A DNA stretch of 64,000 nt from Variovorax boronicumulans (GCF_019352895.1 NZ_JAAAFX010000009.1:1485805-1549804); one strand, 5' to 3'. Numbered from the stretch's first letter, positions 51,858 through 61,431 are shown. Numbers and translations: made by a program. Notes: a model not told the origin generated them from the letters alone.

Positions 51858-53426
51858 TCAATGCGCGCCGGCCGCGGCATCGGAAGCGGCGCCACCCATC
51901 TGCGGACGCGCCAGCCAGATCAGCGGAATCAGGAAGATGAACAGCACCGCCGAGGCATAGAACACATCGTTCGCGGCCAGCATGAAGGACTGCTGGTCGA
52001 TCATGCGGTTGAGCTGCCCCAGCACCTGCTCGCTGCTGAAGCCGCTGTTGCCGAGGTTCGCGATCGCGGCGGTCGCGGTCGGGTTGCCCAGGTTGATCGA
52101 CTCCACCAGCTGCGCATGGTGCGTGGTCGCGCGGTCGTCCCAGACGGTCGTCACGATCGAGGTGCCCATCGCGCCTGCGGTGATGCGCAGGAAGTTCGAC
52201 AGCCCCGAGGCGGCCGGGATGCGGTCGGGCGTGAGCCCGGACAGCGTGAGCGTCACCAGCGGGATGAAGAAGAAGGCCATCGCCACGCCCTGGATGATCG
52301 TCGGGATCATGATGGTGCCGATGTCGGCCTGCGTGTTGAAGTTCGACCGCATCCACAGCACCAGCGCGAACACCAGGAACGAGAAGGTCGCGTAGCGCCG
52401 CGGGTCGACCTTGGCCACGGTCATGCCCACCACCGGCGACAGCACGATGGCCAGCGCACCCACCGGCGCCAGCACCATGCCGGCCTGCGTGGCGGTGTAG
52501 CCCATGTACTGCTGCAGCCACAGCGGCAGCAGCACCACGTTGCCGAAGAACAGGCCGTAGGCCACCGCCGTCGCGACCGCGCCCGACCAGAAGTTGCGCC
52601 GCTTGAACAGCGACAGGTCGACCACCGGATGCTTCTCGGTCAGCTCCCACACGATGAAGAAGGCGAAGCCGACCACCGCCACCACGGCCATCGTCACGAC
52701 CTCGGCCGAATGGAACCAGTCGAGCTCCTTGCCCTTGTCGAGCATCAGCTGCATCGCACCGACCCAGAGGATCAGCAGGCTCAGGCCGATGGTGTCGATC
52801 GGCAGGCTCTTGGTGGGGCTGTCGCGCTTGCGGTAGATCGCCCAGGCGATGCTCACCGCGGCCAGTCCGACCGGGATGTTGATGTAGAAGATCCAGGGCC
52901 AGGAGATGTTGTCGGTGATCCAGCCGCCCAGCAGCGGCCCCATCACCGGCGCGACCAGGGTGGTCATGGCCCACATCGCCATCGCGAGCCCGGCCAGCGC
53001 GCGTGGATAGCTCGCGAGCAGCAGCGTCTGCGACAGCGGGATCATCGGCCCCGCGACGAAGCCCTGCAGCGCACGGAAGGCGATCAGCGTGGTCATGTTG
53101 GGCGCGAGCCCGCACAGCCAGGAACTGATCACGAACAGGATGATGCTGGCCATGAACAGGCGCACCTGGCCGAAGCGCTGGGTGAGCCAGCCGGTGAGCG
53201 GCACCGCGATGGCGTTGGCCACCGCGAAGCTGGTGATGACCCAGGTGCCCTGGGTCGAACTGACGCCCAGGTCGCCCGAGATGGCGGGCAGCGACACGTT
53301 CGCGATCGACGAGTCGAGCACGTTCATGAAGGTCGCGGCCGAGAGCGCGATCGTGCCCCAGACGCGGGCCGAGCCCTCGAGCGGCGGATGGGCGATGGGA
53401 GCGGCAGAGGCGGGAGCGGTGGCCAT
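51858..53426 (-). CDS. MFS multidrug efflux pump, DHA2 (EmrB) family
   Basis: 522 residues, 14 predicted helices. EmrB-type marks: FMNVLDSSIANVSLPAISGDL, TSFAVANAIAVPLTGWLTQRFGQ, GFVAGPMIPLSQTLL, INIPVGLAAVSIAW and FFIPLVTLTLSGL. Works with the EmrA-like adaptor and the NodT-like outer-membrane channel of the same operon to export drugs across both membranes. Order in the operon: marR, nodT, emrA, emrB. Likely substrates hydrophobic or weakly acidic, by family. Confidence 0.93.
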   Translation of the reverse strand: MATAPASAAPIAHPPLEGSARVWGTIALSAATFMNVLDSSIANVSLPAISGDLGVSSTQGTWVITSFAVANAIAVPLTGWLTQRFGQVRLFMASIILFVISSWLCGLAPNMTTLIAFRALQGFVAGPMIPLSQTLLLASYPRALAGLAMAMWAMTTLVAPVMGPLLGGWITDNISWPWIFYINIPVGLAAVSIAWAIYRKRDSPTKSLPIDTIGLSLLILWVGAMQLMLDKGKELDWFHSAEVVTMAVVAVVGFAFFIVWELTEKHPVVDLSLFKRRNFWSGAVATAVAYGLFFGNVVLLPLWLQQYMGYTATQAGMVLAPVGALAIVLSPVVGMTVAKVDPRRYATFSFLVFALVLWMRSNFNTQADIGTIMIPTIIQGVAMAFFFIPLVTLTLSGLTPDRIPAASGLSNFLRITAGAMGTSIVTTVWDDRATTHHAQLVESINLGNPTATAAIANLGNSGFSSEQVLGQLNRMIDQQSFMLAANDVFYASAVLFIFLIPLIWLARPQMGGAASDAAAGAH

Positions 53427-53447
53427 TGCGCGTGTGTCCGTGATTGC

Positions 53448-54815
53448 TTAGCCGTGTGCGGCCTGCCGCATCGCCAGCGTGGCGCCGCGACCGCTCTGCG
53501 CGGCCGGATGCGGGGCAACGGACTTGCTGTCGGCGTCGTCGGCCGCCGGCTTCTTCGTCTCGTTGCGCGCCTGCACCGGCCGGCCGAGGTTGGCCGAGAT
53601 GATGCGGTCGATCTCGGCATCGGCGCCGCGATCGGACACGGCATACACCTGCGTCTGCGCGAAGGCCGTGGTGCGCGGCGCATCGGCCAGCGACTTGCCG
53701 TCCTTCTTCGTCACGTCGATCTCGGCGACCATCGACAGGCCCACGCGCAGCGGGTTGGCCTTGAGCTGCTCGGGGTCGAGCGCGATGCGCACCGGCACAC
53801 GCTGCACCACCTTGATCCAGTTGCCGGTGGCGTTCTGCGCCGGCAGCAGCGCAAACGCCGCACCGGTGCCGATGCCCAGGCCCGCGACCTTGCCGTCGTA
53901 GCTGATCTTCTTGCCGTAGAGGTCGGCCGTCAGCTTGACCGGCTGGTCGATGCGGATGTTGCGCAGCTGGACTTCCTTGAAGTTGGCGTCGACCCACAGC
54001 TGCGTGAGCGGCACCACCGACATCATCGGCGTGCCCGCGGCCACGCGCTGGCCCAGCTGGACCGTGCGCCGCGCCACGTAGCCGTCGACCGGCGCGGGCA
54101 TCGCGACCCGCTGCGTGGCCAGCCAGGCCTCGCGCACCTTGGCGGCGGCGGCCTGCACGCTGGGGTGCTGCTCGACGCTGGTGCCTTCGGTGAGCGACTG
54201 GTTGCTGGTGAGCTGCTCGCGCGCCGACAGCACGCCGGCCTGGGCCGCGGCCAGCGCGCTCTTGGCGTTGGCGACCGCGGTCTCGGAGTGGTTGAGTTCT
54301 TCCTTCGACACCGCGCCGTTGCCCGTCAGCGCCTGGCGGCGCTGGAGGTCGTCCTGCGCGCGGGCGATGTCGCTCTGCGCCTTGACGATGTCGGCCTGGC
54401 GCAGCGTGACCTGCGCGGCCAGCGAGCCGTTGTTGGCGTAGAGCGTGCGCACCTGGCGCACGGCCTGGCCCAGCGCTGCCTCGGATTGCTCGAAGGCCAG
54501 CCGGGCATCGGCCGGATCGAGCTGCACCAGCGGCTGGCCGGCTTTCACGAAGTCGGTGTCGTCGGCCATGATCGACATCACGGTGCCCGCGATCTGCGGC
54601 GTGATCTGGATCACGTTGCCCTGCACGTAGGCGTTGTCGGTGTCCTCGTAGTGGCTGGCCACCAGCCATTCGTAGAGGCCCCAGCCGCCACCGGCGACGA
54701 TCACCACCGCGGCCAGCGCGGTGAGTGCGCGCCGGCGCTTGTGGTTGCCGGCGGGCGCGCCTGCCTCTGCGCCTTGCGGGGCGGGGGCGGCGGCGACTGC
54801 ATTGTTGTTGTCCAT
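53448..54815 (-). CDS. EmrA/HlyD-family membrane fusion protein
   Basis: 455 residues: short cytoplasmic N-terminus, one transmembrane helix (about 30-50), then a biotinyl-lipoyl-like region (YVQGNVIQITPQIAGTVMSIMADDTDFVKAGQPLVQLDP, in parts: IAGTVMSIMADD, VKAGQPLVQLD), long coiled coil (about 95-215) and barrel domain (DANFKEVQLRNIRIDQPVKL). A C-terminal tail of about 60 residues, rich in polar residues, is longer than usual. Links inner and outer membrane parts of the pump. Confidence 0.92.
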   Translation of the reverse strand: MDNNNAVAAAPAPQGAEAGAPAGNHKRRRALTALAAVVIVAGGGWGLYEWLVASHYEDTDNAYVQGNVIQITPQIAGTVMSIMADDTDFVKAGQPLVQLDPADARLAFEQSEAALGQAVRQVRTLYANNGSLAAQVTLRQADIVKAQSDIARAQDDLQRRQALTGNGAVSKEELNHSETAVANAKSALAAAQAGVLSAREQLTSNQSLTEGTSVEQHPSVQAAAAKVREAWLATQRVAMPAPVDGYVARRTVQLGQRVAAGTPMMSVVPLTQLWVDANFKEVQLRNIRIDQPVKLTADLYGKKISYDGKVAGLGIGTGAAFALLPAQNATGNWIKVVQRVPVRIALDPEQLKANPLRVGLSMVAEIDVTKKDGKSLADAPRTTAFAQTQVYAVSDRGADAEIDRIISANLGRPVQARNETKKPAADDADSKSVAPHPAAQSGRGATLAMRQAAHG

Positions 54816-54880
54816 TTTCAGTGTCCTTCCGATGCGGGATATGTGAGGTCCGTGCGGCGTGAGTCGCGAGCGGAAATTGT

Positions 54881-56362
54881 TCAGGGATGGGTGGGTGCGT
54901 TACCGGCCACGGCAACACTCGGCTGCCATCCGCCGCCCAGCGCGCGCGCCAGGCCGACCTGCGTCTCGAGCGCTCGGGCCGCGAGGTCGACCGCGAGGCG
55001 GCGTTGCGCCAGCACCGCGGTCTCGGCGGTCAGCACGTTGAGGTAGTTGCCCAGGCCCGCGCGGTAGCGCTGCACTGCGATCTCGTAGGCGCCTTCGGCC
55101 GCGGCTTGCGCATCGCGCTGCTGCGTCTGCTGGCGGCCCACCGATTGCGCGCTGCTGACCTGGTCGGCCGCATCGCGCACCGCGTCGAGAACGCTGGCGT
55201 TGTAGCTCTCGATCGCGGCATCGAGGTCGGCCGCCTTGCCGCGCAGGTTGGCGCGCAGCCGGCCGCCCTCGAAGATCGGCAGCCGGATCGCGGGGCCGAA
55301 GCCCCACTGGCGGCTGTCGCTCTTGAGCAGGTTGTCCAGGCCCAGGCTCTGCGTGCCCACGAAGGCCGTGAGGCTCACGTTGGGATAGAACAGGGTCTTG
55401 GCACCGGCCACGTCGCCGCTGGCCGCCTCGACGCGCCAGCGCGCCGCCGCGATGTCGGCACGGCGGCCCAGCAGGTCGGTCGGGATGTCGGCCTGCAGCG
55501 CGATCGCGTGCAGCGAGGCCAGGCTGGGCGCCTCGAGCGCCTGCGAAGCGCCGGGCCGCGCCACCAGCGCGTCGAGCGCATGCCGGGCCAGCGCGATCTG
55601 CTCGTCGAGCGCCTCGATCTGCTGGCGCGCCTCGGGCAGGCCGCCTTCGCTCTGGCGCAGTTCGAGCCGCGTGTCGAGGCCGGCGGACACCCGGTCGCGC
55701 ACCAGCTTCAGCGTCTCGTCACGCTGGGCCAGCGTGCGCTTGGCGACGATCAGCTGCTCGTTCAGCCGGGCCCACTGCACATAGCCGCGCGCCACGTTGC
55801 TGGCCAGCAGCACGCGCGCCGCATCGGCATCGGCCGCGGCGGCATTGGCCGTGCCCATCGCGCTGTCGAGGGCTGCGCGGTTCTTGCCGAAGAAGTCGAG
55901 CTCCCAGCTGCCGTTGAGTTGCAGCGCGCCGGTCTCCTGGATCGAGCCGCCCAGCGGCGGCGGGTAGATGTAGGTGTTGCTGAAGCGCTGGCGCGAGGCA
56001 TCGAAGGCGCCGTTGACCTGCGGGCGGTCGGCGGCCTCGGCCGTGGCGATGGCGGCCCGGGCACGCGTGAGGCGCGCCTGGGCGACCGCGAGGTTGGGGT
56101 TGCCGGCGAGCGCCTCGTCGATCAGCGCATTGAGCTGCGGGTTGCCGAAGCCGGTCCACCAGCGGCTGTCGATGGGGTTCGCGGCCAGCGTGCCTTCATG
56201 CTGCGCCACGGCGCGCTGCAGGCCGAGCGAATCGGCGTCGCGCAGCTTGGCGGTCGAGCCGATGCCGGCCATGTCGGCACAGCCGGCGAGGAACAGTGCG
56301 AGCACGGCGGCCGCGACCGGCAGCGCGCGGCCGGCCGGGGATGGGAAAACGAGGCGGTTCAT
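54881..56362 (-). CDS. NodT/OprM-family outer-membrane efflux lipoprotein
   Basis: 493 residues. Lipobox FLAGC, so a lipid-anchored TolC-like channel. The family marks are DSRWWTGFGNPQLNALIDEAL, the repeat halves each beginning with long helices, GSWELDFFGKNRAAL, and PTDLLGRRADIAAARWRVEA, GPAIRLPIFEGGRLRANL and YLNVLTAETAVL in the second half. It is translated together with the MarR regulator (ATGA). Completes a tripartite pump with the EmrA- and EmrB-like proteins. Confidence 0.93.
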   Translation of the reverse strand: MNRLVFPSPAGRALPVAAAVLALFLAGCADMAGIGSTAKLRDADSLGLQRAVAQHEGTLAANPIDSRWWTGFGNPQLNALIDEALAGNPNLAVAQARLTRARAAIATAEAADRPQVNGAFDASRQRFSNTYIYPPPLGGSIQETGALQLNGSWELDFFGKNRAALDSAMGTANAAAADADAARVLLASNVARGYVQWARLNEQLIVAKRTLAQRDETLKLVRDRVSAGLDTRLELRQSEGGLPEARQQIEALDEQIALARHALDALVARPGASQALEAPSLASLHAIALQADIPTDLLGRRADIAAARWRVEAASGDVAGAKTLFYPNVSLTAFVGTQSLGLDNLLKSDSRQWGFGPAIRLPIFEGGRLRANLRGKAADLDAAIESYNASVLDAVRDAADQVSSAQSVGRQQTQQRDAQAAAEGAYEIAVQRYRAGLGNYLNVLTAETAVLAQRRLAVDLAARALETQVGLARALGGGWQPSVAVAGNAPTHP

Positions 56363-56886
56363 TTCTTTTCTCCACGGGTCGACAGGACCTGTGCGTTGTC
56401 GAGGATGCGGCGCAGATAGCTCTTGAGTTGCTCCCACTCGGCTTCGGAGAAGCCGGCGAGATGCTGGTTCTGGACCCGGCAGAGGATCTCGGGCACCTGC
56501 TGCGCGGCGGCCCGGCCCTCGTCGGTCAGTTCGATGTTCACCACCCGCCGATCGGCCACCGAGCGCACGCGCCGGCACAGGCCCTTGGTCTCGAGGCGGT
56601 CGAGCAGGCGCGTCATCGCGCCCGCGTCGAGCAGGCATTCGCGCGCCAGTTCGGCCACCGTGGTGGCGGTGCCCGTGTGCAGCTTGTGCAACGGGATCCA
56701 CTGCGGATAGGTCGGGCCGCCGGGCTCGGACATCTGGCCTTCGACGGCCTGGCTCACAGCCGTCATGATGCGGCGCATCAGGTAGCCCACGCTCTCTTCG
56801 GGACGGTAGCGGTCCGCCGAATAGAACGCAGGAATGGCCGGCGGCGGAGGCTCCGCTTCGATCGGTCGTTGGGTGTCGTCATTCAT
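56359..56886 (-). CDS. MarR-family transcriptional regulator of the efflux operon
   Basis: 175 residues. MarR winged helix from about residue 40 to 140: TATTVAELARECLLDAGAMTRLLDRLETKGLCRRVRSVADRRVVNIELTDEG (in parts: ELARECLLDAGAMTRLLDRLETKG and RSVADRRVVNIELTDEG, the latter the DxRxxxxxLT wing motif). First gene of the operon and likely a phenolic- or drug-responsive repressor of its own promoter, where an 18-base palindrome lies between -35 and -10. The ATG begins about three bases after the predicted transcription start. Confidence 0.93.
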   Translation of the reverse strand: MNDDTQRPIEAEPPPPAIPAFYSADRYRPEESVGYLMRRIMTAVSQAVEGQMSEPGGPTYPQWIPLHKLHTGTATTVAELARECLLDAGAMTRLLDRLETKGLCRRVRSVADRRVVNIELTDEGRAAAQQVPEILCRVQNQHLAGFSEAEWEQLKSYLRRILDNAQVLSTRGEKK

Positions 56887-56895
56887 CGGGTCCGG

Positions 56896-56924
56896 ATATT
56901 AGTTGCTTAGGCAATTACTGTCAA
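56896..56924 (-). promoter_or_regulatory. Promoter of the marR-nodT-emrAB operon with a palindromic operator
   Basis: Minus strand: TTGACA (56919-56924, perfect -35), 17-base spacer, TAATAT (56896-56901). The spacer is filled by TAGTTGCTTAGGCAATTA (56900-56917, plus strand), an imperfect palindrome with TTGC / GCAA arms. A repressor bound there would block RNA polymerase. The likely transcription start is within about three bases of the ATG. Confidence 0.75.
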
Positions 56925-56952
56925 GGCTACCTTTGCAGGGGCAACCGGTCGG

Positions 56953-56958
56953 TAGAAT
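56953..56958 (+). promoter_or_regulatory. -10 box of the ABC exporter
   Basis: TAGAAT, ending eight bases before the ATG at 56967. A leaderless or near-leaderless message is predicted. A weak TTTGCA lies at 56932-56937. Confidence 0.4.
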
Positions 56959-56966
56959 CCGCCCCC

Positions 56967-58802
56967 ATGGCTGTTTCCGTCTCCCGCACCTCCGAAAAGG
57001 GGTCGCCCAAGTCCCTTTCCGGGCTCCTTCCCTTCCTGCGTCCCTACCGCTGGCAGATTGCCCTCGCGGGCGTCTTCCTGGTGGCCGCGGCCGGGGCCAC
57101 GCTGGTCTTCCCGCTGGCGCTGCGCAGCCTGATCGACGGCGGTCTGGTGAGCACCGACAAGGGCGCGCAGACCATGGCGCTGCGCGACCATTTCTTCGCG
57201 CTGTTCGGCGTGGCGGTGGCGCTGGGCCTGTTCTCGGCGGCGCGCTTCTACACGGTGAGCTGGCTGGGGGAGCGCATCACGGCGAACCTGCGCAACGCGG
57301 TCTATGCGCATGTGCTGCGCCAGAGCCCGGTGTTCTTCGAGACCACCCAGACCGGCGAGGTGCTGTCGCGCCTGACGGCCGACACCACGCTGGTGCAGAC
57401 GGTGGTCGGCTCCTCGCTGAGCATGGGCCTGCGCAACGCGGTGATGGGCATCGGCGCGCTGGGCATGCTGGTCTGGACCAATCCCTACGTGATGGGCCAG
57501 GTGCTGGGCGTGCTGGTGCTGGTGGTGCTGCCGAGCATGTGGTTCGGGCGCCGCGTGCGCAAGCTCTCGCGCGCCAGCCAGGACCGCGTGGCCGATTCGA
57601 GCGCCATCGCGGCCGAGGTGCTCAATGCCATCCCCGTGGTGCAGAGCTACACCGCCGAGGCGCGCGAAGCCGCCCGCTTCGACGTCTCGACCGACAACGC
57701 CTTCCTGACCGCCGTGCGCCGCGCCAAGGCCCGCTCGGTGCTGGTGGCCTTCATCATCATCGCCACCTCGGCCGCGCTGCTGTGGGGCCTGTACCAGGGC
57801 ACGCAGGCGGTGCTGCAGGGCACCATCACGGCCGGCCACCTGGGCGAGACCGTGGTGTACGTGATCATCCTGGCCAGCGCCGCCGCGGTGCTGGGCGAGG
57901 TCTACGGCGACCTGCTGCGCGCCGCCGGCGCCACCGAGCGCCTGATGGAGCTGCTGCACGCGCGCTCGGCCATCGCCTCCCCTGCCCGGCCCGTGACCGC
58001 GCCGCTGGCTCACGGCGGCAGCACCATCGCGCTCGAAGGCGTGAGCTTCCACTATCCCTCGCGGCCCGCCACCCCCGCGCTGCGTGATTTCAGCCTGCGC
58101 GTGGCGCCCGGCGAGACCGTGGCCCTGGTCGGTGCCAGCGGCGCGGGCAAGAGCACGGTGTTCCAGCTGCTGCTGCGCTACTACGATCCGCAGTCCGGCA
58201 GCCTGCTGCTCGACGGCGCGCCGCTCGATGCCCTGGCGCTGGACGACCTGCGCCACCGCATCGGCCTGGTGCCGCAGGACGCGGTGATCTTCTCGGCCAC
58301 CGCCTTCGAGAACATCCGCTACGGCCGGCCCGAAGCCAGCGCCGACGAGGTGTACGCGGCCGCGCGCGCGGCCTTCGCCGACGATTTCCTCAAAGCCCTG
58401 CCCGAGGGCTACGACACCTTCCTCGGCGAGCGCGGCGTGCGCCTGTCGGGCGGCCAGCGCCAGCGCATCGCGATCGCGCGGGCCATGCTCAAGAACCCGC
58501 CGCTGCTGCTGCTCGACGAGGCCACCAGCGCGCTCGACGCCGAGAGCGAACGCATGGTGCAGGCGGCGCTGGAGTCGGCCATGACCGGCCGGACCACGCT
58601 GGTGATCGCGCACCGGCTGGCCACCGTGCAGAAGGCCGACCGCATCATCGTGCTGGACCAGGGCGAGATCGTCGAGCAGGGCACGCACGCGGCGCTGGTG
58701 GCGCGCGGCGGCGTCTATGCACGGCTGGCGGCCTTGCAGTTCACCACCACCGAAACCGCACCTGCCCCCGCAGCGGCCGACGCCACGCCCGCGCTGGGCT
58801 GA
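56967..58802 (+). CDS. ABC exporter, MsbA/LmrA-like half-transporter
   Basis: 611 residues. Six-helix transmembrane domain (about 30-325) fused to an ATPase: Walker A GASGAGKST, Q-loop LVPQDAVIFSATAFENIRYG, signature LSGGQRQRIAIARAM, Walker B LLLDEATSALD, H-loop VIAHRL. The homodimer would export a hydrophobic compound or lipid; with MarR divergent, a drug is possible. No partner gene adjoins. The C-terminal tail after residue 590 is Pro/Ala-rich. Confidence 0.92.
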   Translation: MAVSVSRTSEKGSPKSLSGLLPFLRPYRWQIALAGVFLVAAAGATLVFPLALRSLIDGGLVSTDKGAQTMALRDHFFALFGVAVALGLFSAARFYTVSWLGERITANLRNAVYAHVLRQSPVFFETTQTGEVLSRLTADTTLVQTVVGSSLSMGLRNAVMGIGALGMLVWTNPYVMGQVLGVLVLVVLPSMWFGRRVRKLSRASQDRVADSSAIAAEVLNAIPVVQSYTAEAREAARFDVSTDNAFLTAVRRAKARSVLVAFIIIATSAALLWGLYQGTQAVLQGTITAGHLGETVVYVIILASAAAVLGEVYGDLLRAAGATERLMELLHARSAIASPARPVTAPLAHGGSTIALEGVSFHYPSRPATPALRDFSLRVAPGETVALVGASGAGKSTVFQLLLRYYDPQSGSLLLDGAPLDALALDDLRHRIGLVPQDAVIFSATAFENIRYGRPEASADEVYAAARAAFADDFLKALPEGYDTFLGERGVRLSGGQRQRIAIARAMLKNPPLLLLDEATSALDAESERMVQAALESAMTGRTTLVIAHRLATVQKADRIIVLDQGEIVEQGTHAALVARGGVYARLAALQFTTTETAPAPAAADATPALG

Positions 58803-59125
58803 GGCGGCGGCGGGGCCCCGCCGTCCGCCCCGGCGGCCCCCACAACACCCTGCGCCCGACGAGCGCACGGGACGATCACCACCCCGTTCCCGCACCGGCC
58901 GCAGCGCCGGTCCGCGCGCCTCCCCGCCGCGTGCACGAGGGTTGTTTCCGGCTTCACCTTCTCTTTACCCACCGGACACCTCGGTGGCGTACGCGGCCAT
59001 TCCAATGCACTCGCAGTGCACCGGAACGTCCCTCGCCCCCGCCCTCCATGCCGCCTTGCGGCCGGGCCGCAGCATCGCCTGCACGCGTCTCCAGCCGCTC
59101 CCAGATTTCTCCGAGAAGCGCGCGC
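58803..59125. other. Gap of 323 bases between ABC exporter and sensor kinase
   Basis: No gene is supported here. It begins with the perfect palindrome CGGCGGGGCCCCGCCG (58808-58823), possibly the exporter's terminator, though without a U-run. Further on are two short dyads: CCACCG/CGGTGG (58969-58987) and TGCACT-CGC-AGTGCA (59006-59020). These are candidate binding sites for a response regulator or repressor in front of the kinase gene. Promoter not identified. Confidence 0.45.
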
Positions 59126-60751
59126 ATGATCGATCCGCCCACCACAGCGCGGCCGCTCCGGCCCCGGCCGACCCCCAGCCCTTTCGCCCCCTCCGCCGTG
59201 CGCCCTGCTTCCGTCCTGCCACGCCTGACGCTGTCGAAGAAGGTCTTCATGGCGATGGCGACGCTGCTCGCCCTGCTGCTGCTGATCTTCACCACCTTCT
59301 CGATCGTCGGGCTGCAGCGCGGGCTGGGCCCCTACGTGGCCGAGATCGAGGTCCGGCGCATGGACTGGCTGGCCGAGGCGCTGCAGAAGAAGTACGCCAG
59401 CGACGGCAGCTGGGAGCCCTTGCGTGCCGATCGATCGGCCTGGATACGGCTGCAGTGGGGCGAGCGTGCGCTGTCCGGCCGCCCGTTCGCGAACGAGCGC
59501 CGGCTGCCGCACTGGTACGACCGCCGACAGCCGACCGACGACAACGCCGAACCCGAGGGCCCGCCGCCCTTCGAGCCCCTGTTCTTCCGCAGCCACTCGC
59601 CCGACGAGGGCCCACGCGGCGGGCCCGATGCGATCTACCAGCGGCTGGGCGTGACCGATGGTGCCGGCACCCACGTCGCGGGCGCCAGGGTCGACCCCGC
59701 CTCGGCCGCACGGCTGCCGCTGCGGCACCTGGGCCACACCGTCGGCTACCTGGTGCTGGCGCCGACCCAGATGCTCGAGAGCCAGGCCGACCGCGCCTTC
59801 CTCGGGCGCCAGGCGGGCTTCATCGCGCTCACCGGCCTGGCCGGCCTGGCGCTCGCGCTGGCCCTGTCGTGGTTCGTCACACGCCGCTGGCTGCAGCCGA
59901 TCGACGCGCTCTCGCAAGGTGCGCAGGACATCGCACGCGGGCGGCTCGACACGCGCGTGGCCGTGCGCGGCAACGACGAACTCGCGATGCTGGGCCAGAC
60001 CTTCAACTCGATGGCCGAGCGGCTCGACACCGTCGAGGCCTCGCGCCGCAGCTGGCTGGCCGATGTGGCCCACGAACTGCGCACGCCGCTCGCGGCCATG
60101 CGCGCGGAGATCGAGGCGCTGCAGGACGGCGTGCGCCGCTTCGACGACCGCACCGCGCTGCGCCTGCACCGCCAGGTGATGCGGCTCGGGCAGCTGGTGG
60201 ACGACCTGCGCAGCAGCATGCACGAGCCGCAGCAGCCGGGATCGGGCGCGGCCGGCGCGGCCTTCGCGCCCATCTACCCGCTGGCCCTGCTGGCCGAGGC
60301 CGTCGAGATGATGCGCGGGCGCTTCACGCAGCGCGGCCTCGTGCTCGACAGCAGCCGGCTCGGTGCGCCCGGCGTGCAGCCCGCGGTCGACGGCGACGCG
60401 CCGCGGCTGCACCAGGTGTTCATGAACCTGCTCGAGAACAGCCTGGGCTACACCGACCCCGGCGGCAGCCTGCACCTGAGCGCGGCCACCGAAGGCAGCG
60501 GCGCCGGCGCCCGGCTGCACATCCGCTTCGACGACAGCGCGCCCGGCCCGCTGGCCGGCGACATGCCGCGCCTGTTCGAGCGCCTGTTCCGCGGCGAGGC
60601 CTCGCGCAACCGCGAGACCGGCGGCTCGGGGCTGGGCCTGTCGATCTGCCGCACCCTCGTCGAGGCCCATGGCGGCACCATCGACGCCTCGCCCTCGCCC
60701 ATGGCCGGGCTGCGCATCCTCATCACCCTGCCCCTGAGCCCCGACCCATGA
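59126..60751 (+). CDS. Sensor histidine kinase, BaeS-like
   Basis: 541 residues. A Pro/Arg-rich cytoplasmic N-terminus (1-38), helix 1 (about 40-64), a long periplasmic region (about 65-228) containing an acidic Pro-rich segment near 140-165, helix 2 (229-250), HAMP (251-305), then the kinase core with VAHELRTPLAAM (H316), FMNLLENSLGYT (N box) and GGSGLGLSICRTL (G2). The start at ATG 59126 has GAGAAG upstream. Its stop overlaps the regulator's ATG (ATGA). Acts with the regulator as an envelope-stress-like system; the signal is unknown. Confidence 0.9.
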   Translation: MIDPPTTARPLRPRPTPSPFAPSAVRPASVLPRLTLSKKVFMAMATLLALLLLIFTTFSIVGLQRGLGPYVAEIEVRRMDWLAEALQKKYASDGSWEPLRADRSAWIRLQWGERALSGRPFANERRLPHWYDRRQPTDDNAEPEGPPPFEPLFFRSHSPDEGPRGGPDAIYQRLGVTDGAGTHVAGARVDPASAARLPLRHLGHTVGYLVLAPTQMLESQADRAFLGRQAGFIALTGLAGLALALALSWFVTRRWLQPIDALSQGAQDIARGRLDTRVAVRGNDELAMLGQTFNSMAERLDTVEASRRSWLADVAHELRTPLAAMRAEIEALQDGVRRFDDRTALRLHRQVMRLGQLVDDLRSSMHEPQQPGSGAAGAAFAPIYPLALLAEAVEMMRGRFTQRGLVLDSSRLGAPGVQPAVDGDAPRLHQVFMNLLENSLGYTDPGGSLHLSAATEGSGAGARLHIRFDDSAPGPLAGDMPRLFERLFRGEASRNRETGGSGLGLSICRTLVEAHGGTIDASPSPMAGLRILITLPLSPDP

Positions 60752-61431
60752 CCCGGATCCTCATCGTCGAAGACGAGCAAGACATCGCCTCGGTGCTGCA
60801 GGACTACCTGCGCCACGAGGGCTACGAGACCGAGCACCTGGCCGACGGCCAGCATGCGCTCGAACGCATCCGGGCCGATCCGCCCGACCTCACGCTGCTC
60901 GACGTGATGCTGCCCAGGCTCGACGGCCTGGCCGTGCTGCGCGGCGCACGGGCCTGCACACAGGCGCCCGTGATCATGCTGACCGCGCGCACCGAAGAGA
61001 TCGACCGGCTGATCGGCCTGGAACTGGGCGCCGACGACTACATCTGCAAGCCCTTCTCGCCACGCGAGGTGGTGGCCCGCGTGCGCGCCGTGCTGCGCCG
61101 CACCGCCACCGCGAAGGCGCCGCATGCCGGCGCGCAGGGGCCGCTGGTGCTCGACGAGACCGAATGGAACGCGAGCCTGCATGGCCTGCCGCTGCAGCTC
61201 ACGCGGCGCGAGTTCCGGCTGCTGCAGGCGCTCGCGCGCCACCCGGGCCGGATCTTCTCGCGCGGCCAGCTGCTCGAACTGGCCTACGAGCTGGTCGACG
61301 ACGTGACCGAGCGCGCCATCGACAGCCACATCAAGAACCTGCGCCGCAAGCTCGGCACCGCCTCGCCGGACCACGACTGGATCCGCTCGGTCTACGGCAT
61401 CGGCTTCTCGCTCGAGGCGCCTGCGCGCTGA
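60748..61431 (+). CDS. OmpR-family response regulator, BaeR-like
   Basis: 227 residues: receiver with ED at 8-10, D52 in LLDVMLPRLDG, VIMLTART and ICKPFSP, then a winged helix (from about 130) with LTRREFRLLQALARHPGRIFSRGQLLELAY (in parts: LTRREFRLLQALARHPGRIF) and TERAIDSHIKNLRRKLG. The family partner of BaeS-type kinases, which often control efflux and envelope genes. The TolC-like gene 152 bases downstream is a reasonable target. Confidence 0.93.
   Translation: MTRILIVEDEQDIASVLQDYLRHEGYETEHLADGQHALERIRADPPDLTLLDVMLPRLDGLAVLRGARACTQAPVIMLTARTEEIDRLIGLELGADDYICKPFSPREVVARVRAVLRRTATAKAPHAGAQGPLVLDETEWNASLHGLPLQLTRREFRLLQALARHPGRIFSRGQLLELAYELVDDVTERAIDSHIKNLRRKLGTASPDHDWIRSVYGIGFSLEAPAR

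Noticed and set aside
51789..55046. Open frames of about 1,000 codons on both strands across the EmrAB region
   Set aside because: Composition-driven shadows of the efflux genes; Arg/His/Ala-rich with no family signature.
58931..59125. Extended N-terminus for the BaeS-like kinase starting at 58931
   Set aside because: The extra 65 residues have no membrane or family features, while ATG 59126 has a purine-rich site upstream and leads directly into the first helix.
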